DNA of 8,777 nucleotides from Thiobacillaceae bacterium (lineage in GTDB: Bacteria; Pseudomonadota; Gammaproteobacteria; Burkholderiales; Thiobacillaceae). Under the pieces are notes generated by a model, which worked only from the letters and a program-made list of their open reading frames with translations, made no database searches and was not told the DNA's origin. The DNA is taken from contig JAAPAA010000121.1 in NCBI GenBank assembly GCA_012274165.1, forward strand, positions 1-8,777, given 5' to 3'. Made by a program: the position numbers and the translations under genes. Positions 6,767 through 8,777 of this stretch are shown here, piece by piece. Every line of letters begins with the position of its first letter. Within the stretch, counting starts at the first letter, position 1.

Positions 6767-6913
6767 GCTGGATATGAAGACGCTGGCAAACGAAACGGGG
6801 GCGACGCCGGATGGAAGGCTTTTCTCGCCAAGTGCAGCGTGACCGCGCCTCGCGCTCTCCCGGTATATTGATCTTCCGGCCTTCATTCAATTTGGACGGC
6901 TAAAATGCGAACG

Positions 6914-7014
6914 ATGAAGAAAGCCTTGATTGCCGGGTCACCGGGCAGGATGGCGCCCACCTCTTCTTTCTCCATCATGGCGATATGACCGACAGTTCGA
7001 GTCTCACGCGCATC
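6914..7014 (+). pseudogene. gmd: Degraded gmd fragment (GDP-mannose 4,6-dehydratase family), frameshifted and internally deleted
   Basis: Reading from ATG 6914 gives MKKALIAG (6914-6937). After one missing base (about 6938) the next frame gives TGQDGAHL (6940-6963) and then FFLHHGDMTDSSSLTRI (6964-7014). These match two separate conserved blocks of Gmd. The first is the N-terminal nucleotide-binding MKKALITGxTGQDGxxL. The second is the FxLHYGDxxDxSxLTRI block, which in intact Gmd lies about 40 residues further on. Thus roughly 115 bases are deleted between the blocks, one base is lost in the first, and everything after TRI is gone; the frame stops at TAA 7030-7032. The remnant cannot make an enzyme. 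Because related GDP-heptose 4,6-dehydratases share these blocks, the ancestor could have acted on GDP-mannose or on GDP-manno-heptose. It ends 21 bases before the next gene. Confidence 0.82.
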
Positions 7015-7035
7015 TCCAGCGGGCACAGTTAAGGC

Positions 7036-7788
7036 ATGGCCGAACAGCCTCTGGTGACGGTGGCGGTCCCGTCCTTCAACCAGGGGCGTTATCTGGAGGC
7101 GGCGCTCGCGTCGCTTTTCTCGCAGGATTTGCCGATCGAAGTGTTTGTGGCGGATGCGGGCTCCACCGATGACTCGCTCACGGTAATCCGCCGCTGGGAG
7201 GACAAACTCCTGGGCTGGCGCAGCAACCCGGATGCCGGACAGGCGGCGGCGGTGAACGAGGGAATCGGCCGCGGAGCCGCGCCCTACGTGTGCTGGCTCA
7301 ACAGCGACGACTGGCTGCTCCCGGGGGGATTGGCACAACTCCTCCAGGCGCTCGAACTGCATCCACAGGCGCCGATGGCCTATGGTCGCGTGTGGAACCA
7401 TGTCGAGGCGACCGGGCAGCGCCGTCGCAACCTCGAGGTCTATCCGTTCAGCGAGCGGTTGATGGCGCAATTCAACATCGTGGCGCAACCCGGCACGCTC
7501 GTCCGGCGCTCGGCCTGGGACGCGGTGAGCGGCGTCGACGAGTCACTGCACATGGCAATGGACTACGATTTGTGGTGGAGGCTTTTCAAGCGGTTTGGGC
7601 CGCCGCACTTTGTGGACGCGCATGTGGCGGTCAACCGGCGCCATGCGCAGACGAAGACCAGCACCCAGCGCCGCCAGCACTACCGCGAAGCCATGGCCGT
7701 CGTGCGCAAGCACCACGGGCGGGTGCCCCTGAAGTGGTGGCTCGCGCAGCCGCTCATGGTTTGGTACCGCTCATGGGTCCGGAGCTGA
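7036..7788 (+). CDS. Family 2 glycosyltransferase (GT-A fold), soluble
   Basis: This cytoplasmic or peripheral glycosyltransferase of 250 residues probably extends a polysaccharide or O-antigen repeat. The N-terminus VTVAVPSFNQGRYLE (7-21) and ADAGSTDDS (39-47) form the nucleotide-binding part. WLNSDDWLLPGGL (87-99) holds the metal-binding acidic motif, with Asp91 and Asp92. QPGTLVRRSAW (151-161) and MDYDLWWRL (175-183) match the acceptor-side region with the likely catalytic-base Asp of this subgroup. No membrane segment is seen. The ATG at 7036 starts directly before the first beta-strand and is a good fit to the family, although the only purine-rich stretch (AAGG) is too close to be a normal ribosome-binding site. 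It lies right after the gmd relic, is divergent from the main operon and converges on the fusion gene, with 12 bases between the two stops. Donor and acceptor are unknown. Confidence 0.88.
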   Translation: MAEQPLVTVAVPSFNQGRYLEAALASLFSQDLPIEVFVADAGSTDDSLTVIRRWEDKLLGWRSNPDAGQAAAVNEGIGRGAAPYVCWLNSDDWLLPGGLAQLLQALELHPQAPMAYGRVWNHVEATGQRRRNLEVYPFSERLMAQFNIVAQPGTLVRRSAWDAVSGVDESLHMAMDYDLWWRLFKRFGPPHFVDAHVAVNRRHAQTKTSTQRRQHYREAMAVVRKHHGRVPLKWWLAQPLMVWYRSWVRS

Positions 7789-7800
7789 CATGCTCGATGC

Positions 7801-8777
7801 TCACCGCTGCTCCTTGTGGGCATGAGTACGGGGCCCCACGCGCCAACGCGACAGGCAAAGCAGCGTCGAGATGGCCATGTACCGCGCGACGCTCAGCCAG
7901 GAGTTGAAGATGCGGGATTTTCCCGTCGTCCGCAGGCTCATCTTGACGGGCACCTCCACAATGCGCAGACCGGCCCTTCTCAGCATCAACAGAATGCCCA
8001 CATCCTGGTAGTCGAGCAGAGTCGCTTCGGGCGAGGCCAGGATCTGCATGGCAGCCTCGTTGTAATAGCGAAAACCGGAGGTCAGGTCCAGCAGGTCGAA
8101 ACCGGCGATCCTTCTGAACCATCGCCATGCGATCCGGCGCGCGCGGCTCGCTCGCGCGGGAGCAGCTCCGATCACCAGATCGGCCTGTTCGCGTTTGGCC
8201 AGCAGTGCGGGAATTTCACCCGCTTCATGCTGCCCATCTGCATCCATTGTGATCACGCCGCGATAGCCGCGAGACAGGCCGTAACGAATACCGGCCTGGA
8301 TGCCACCCCAGGCGCCCAGCGGCAGCGTAGGCCGCAATACCCGTGCTCCTGCACGATCGGCGGCGTCCGCAGTGCCGTCGACGCTTTGGTCGTCCACCAC
8401 CAGCACGTCCGCCCAGCCGCGTTCGCGCAGCGACTTGACCACTTCGCCAACGGTCCTCACCTCGTCGCGAGCCGGAATGACGACCAGGATATCGCGGGTC
8501 GATCGGGTTGAAGTTGACGGAGTTTCCACGAGCAAGGCGCGGTACTGCCTTTCAATTGCCTCCGCACAAGCTGCTATGGAAAACCGTGCAGTCAGTGCCT
8601 GTAGGCCCGCGCAGCCCCTTTCGGCGCGCTCAGCCGGGTGAGCGGCACAGTGCGCTATGGCTGTTTGCCACGCCGCCACGTTTTCGGTCTCCACCAGCCA
8701 GCCGCACCCCGACTCTTGTACCAGCCAAGGCATGCCCGAACCCGCCAGATCGGACACCAGGCAGGGTCGTGCATGGC
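7801..8777 (-). CDS. Bifunctional glycosyltransferase: GT4 C-terminal end fused to DPM1-like GT2 domain (5' end beyond right edge)
   Basis: One uninterrupted frame enters from the right edge and ends at TGA 7803-7801. The first roughly 80 visible residues look like the end of a GT4 (GT-B) glycosyltransferase: HARPCLVSDLAGSGMPWLV, then GCGWLVETENVAAW, then a helical tail. A Ser/Thr-rich linker of about 12 residues follows (near 8530-8495). A complete GT2 domain comes next, with LVVIPARDEVRTV, VVDDQSVDGTA and MDADGQHEAGE as the nucleotide- and metal-binding motifs, and LTSGFRYYNEAAM and RIVEVPVKM as in dolichyl-phosphate-mannose-synthase-like enzymes. No clear C-terminal transmembrane pair is seen, unlike GtrB. 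No stop separates the domains, and no convincing ribosome-binding site precedes possible internal GTG/TTG starts, so a two-domain protein is the best reading. A GTG at 8757 is only an internal valine. The GT4 catalytic Glu motif lies outside the window. Confidence 0.8.
   Translation of the reverse strand, partial: HARPCLVSDLAGSGMPWLVQESGCGWLVETENVAAWQTAIAHCAAHPAERAERGCAGLQALTARFSIAACAEAIERQYRALLVETPSTSTRSTRDILVVIPARDEVRTVGEVVKSLRERGWADVLVVDDQSVDGTADAADRAGARVLRPTLPLGAWGGIQAGIRYGLSRGYRGVITMDADGQHEAGEIPALLAKREQADLVIGAAPARASRARRIAWRWFRRIAGFDLLDLTSGFRYYNEAAMQILASPEATLLDYQDVGILLMLRRAGLRIVEVPVKMSLRTTGKSRIFNSWLSVARYMAISTLLCLSRWRVGPRTHAHKEQR

Larger units (their letters stand above)
6620..6913. other. 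Divergent intergenic region without a recognisable gene
   Basis: About 290 bases separate the minus-strand operon from the gmd relic. Short open frames occur on both strands here (for example a TTG-started frame at 6641-6871 on the plus strand). Their translations resemble no family I recognise, and no ribosome-binding site precedes them. The stretch contains the operon's promoter candidate, an 8-bp inverted repeat (6683-6690 with 6722-6729) and a stem-loop (6739-6766). Given the relic next to it, it may also be decayed coding sequence, but I cannot identify any. Confidence 0.5.

Noticed and set aside
6839..6869. Plus-strand promoter GTGACC / TATATT
   Set aside because: TATATT at 6864-6869 is a fair -10 box, but the spacer would be 19 bases and the -35 match is weak, so I did not list it as a feature.
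6641..6871. Plus-strand TTG-started frame of 76 codons in the intergenic region
   Set aside because: No ribosome-binding site, no recognisable similarity, and it overlaps the candidate promoter of the divergent operon.
6883..7488. Long minus-strand open frame of about 200 codons crossing the gmd relic and the plus-strand GT2
   Set aside because: It lies antisense to a GT2 with complete motifs and to readable gmd blocks; its translation shows no recognisable family and it is explained by high GC content.
7786..7830. Possible terminator between the convergent genes (GGAGC...GCTCC)
   Set aside because: The arms are only five bases with a loop over 20 bases and no T-run; with 12 bases between the stops I see no convincing intrinsic terminator.
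1..8777. CRISPR arrays, tRNA or rRNA genes, insertion sequences and attachment sites
   Set aside because: No regularly spaced repeats, no tRNA-like cloverleaf, no transposase motifs and no flanking terminal repeats were seen while reading both strands.

Overview
This window is part of a surface-polysaccharide (O-antigen, capsule or exopolysaccharide) locus from a bacterium. GC content is high, roughly 58-60% by eye. Dense operon packing, G/C-ending codons and the gene families suggest a Gram-negative, probably a proteobacterium, but nothing here fixes the genus.

Layout. Positions 1-6619 form one minus-strand operon, read right to left: a membrane-anchored polyprenyl-phosphate-type GT2 glycosyltransferase (5681-6619), a 72-nt gap, a UDP-sugar 4-epimerase-like extended SDR (4649-5608), a divergent nucleotide-sugar dehydrogenase homologue (3342-4652), a classical SDR (2473-3345), a Gfo/Idh/MocA oxidoreductase (1496-2476), an HddA-like GHMP sugar kinase (519-1499) and an HddC-like nucleotidyltransferase that runs off the left edge (1-522). 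The last six genes are joined by five consecutive 4-nt stop/start overlaps (ATGA four times, GTGA once). Positions 6620-7035 are a divergent intergenic region with a weak promoter candidate, inverted repeats and a degraded fragment of a GDP-mannose 4,6-dehydratase gene (gmd). A plus-strand GT2 glycosyltransferase follows (7036-7788). A convergent minus-strand gene (7801 to the right edge) fuses the C-terminal end of a GT4-type glycosyltransferase to a DPM1-like GT2 domain.

How the genes may work together (inference). The kinase plus nucleotidyltransferase pair resembles the HddA/HddC pair that makes NDP-activated D-glycero-D-manno-heptose. The epimerase, the UGDH-like protein, the SDR and the Gfo/Idh enzyme would remodel that sugar or a second nucleotide sugar. 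The glycosyltransferases would transfer it to lipid carrier or growing glycan. The UGDH-like protein has Thr where the family has its catalytic Cys, so it probably does not make a uronic acid in the usual way. The final product cannot be named from sequence alone.

The most notable points are the catalytic Cys-to-Thr replacement, the frameshifted and internally deleted gmd relic at 6914-7014, the GT4-GT2 fusion, and the tightly coupled redox-plus-activation gene string.
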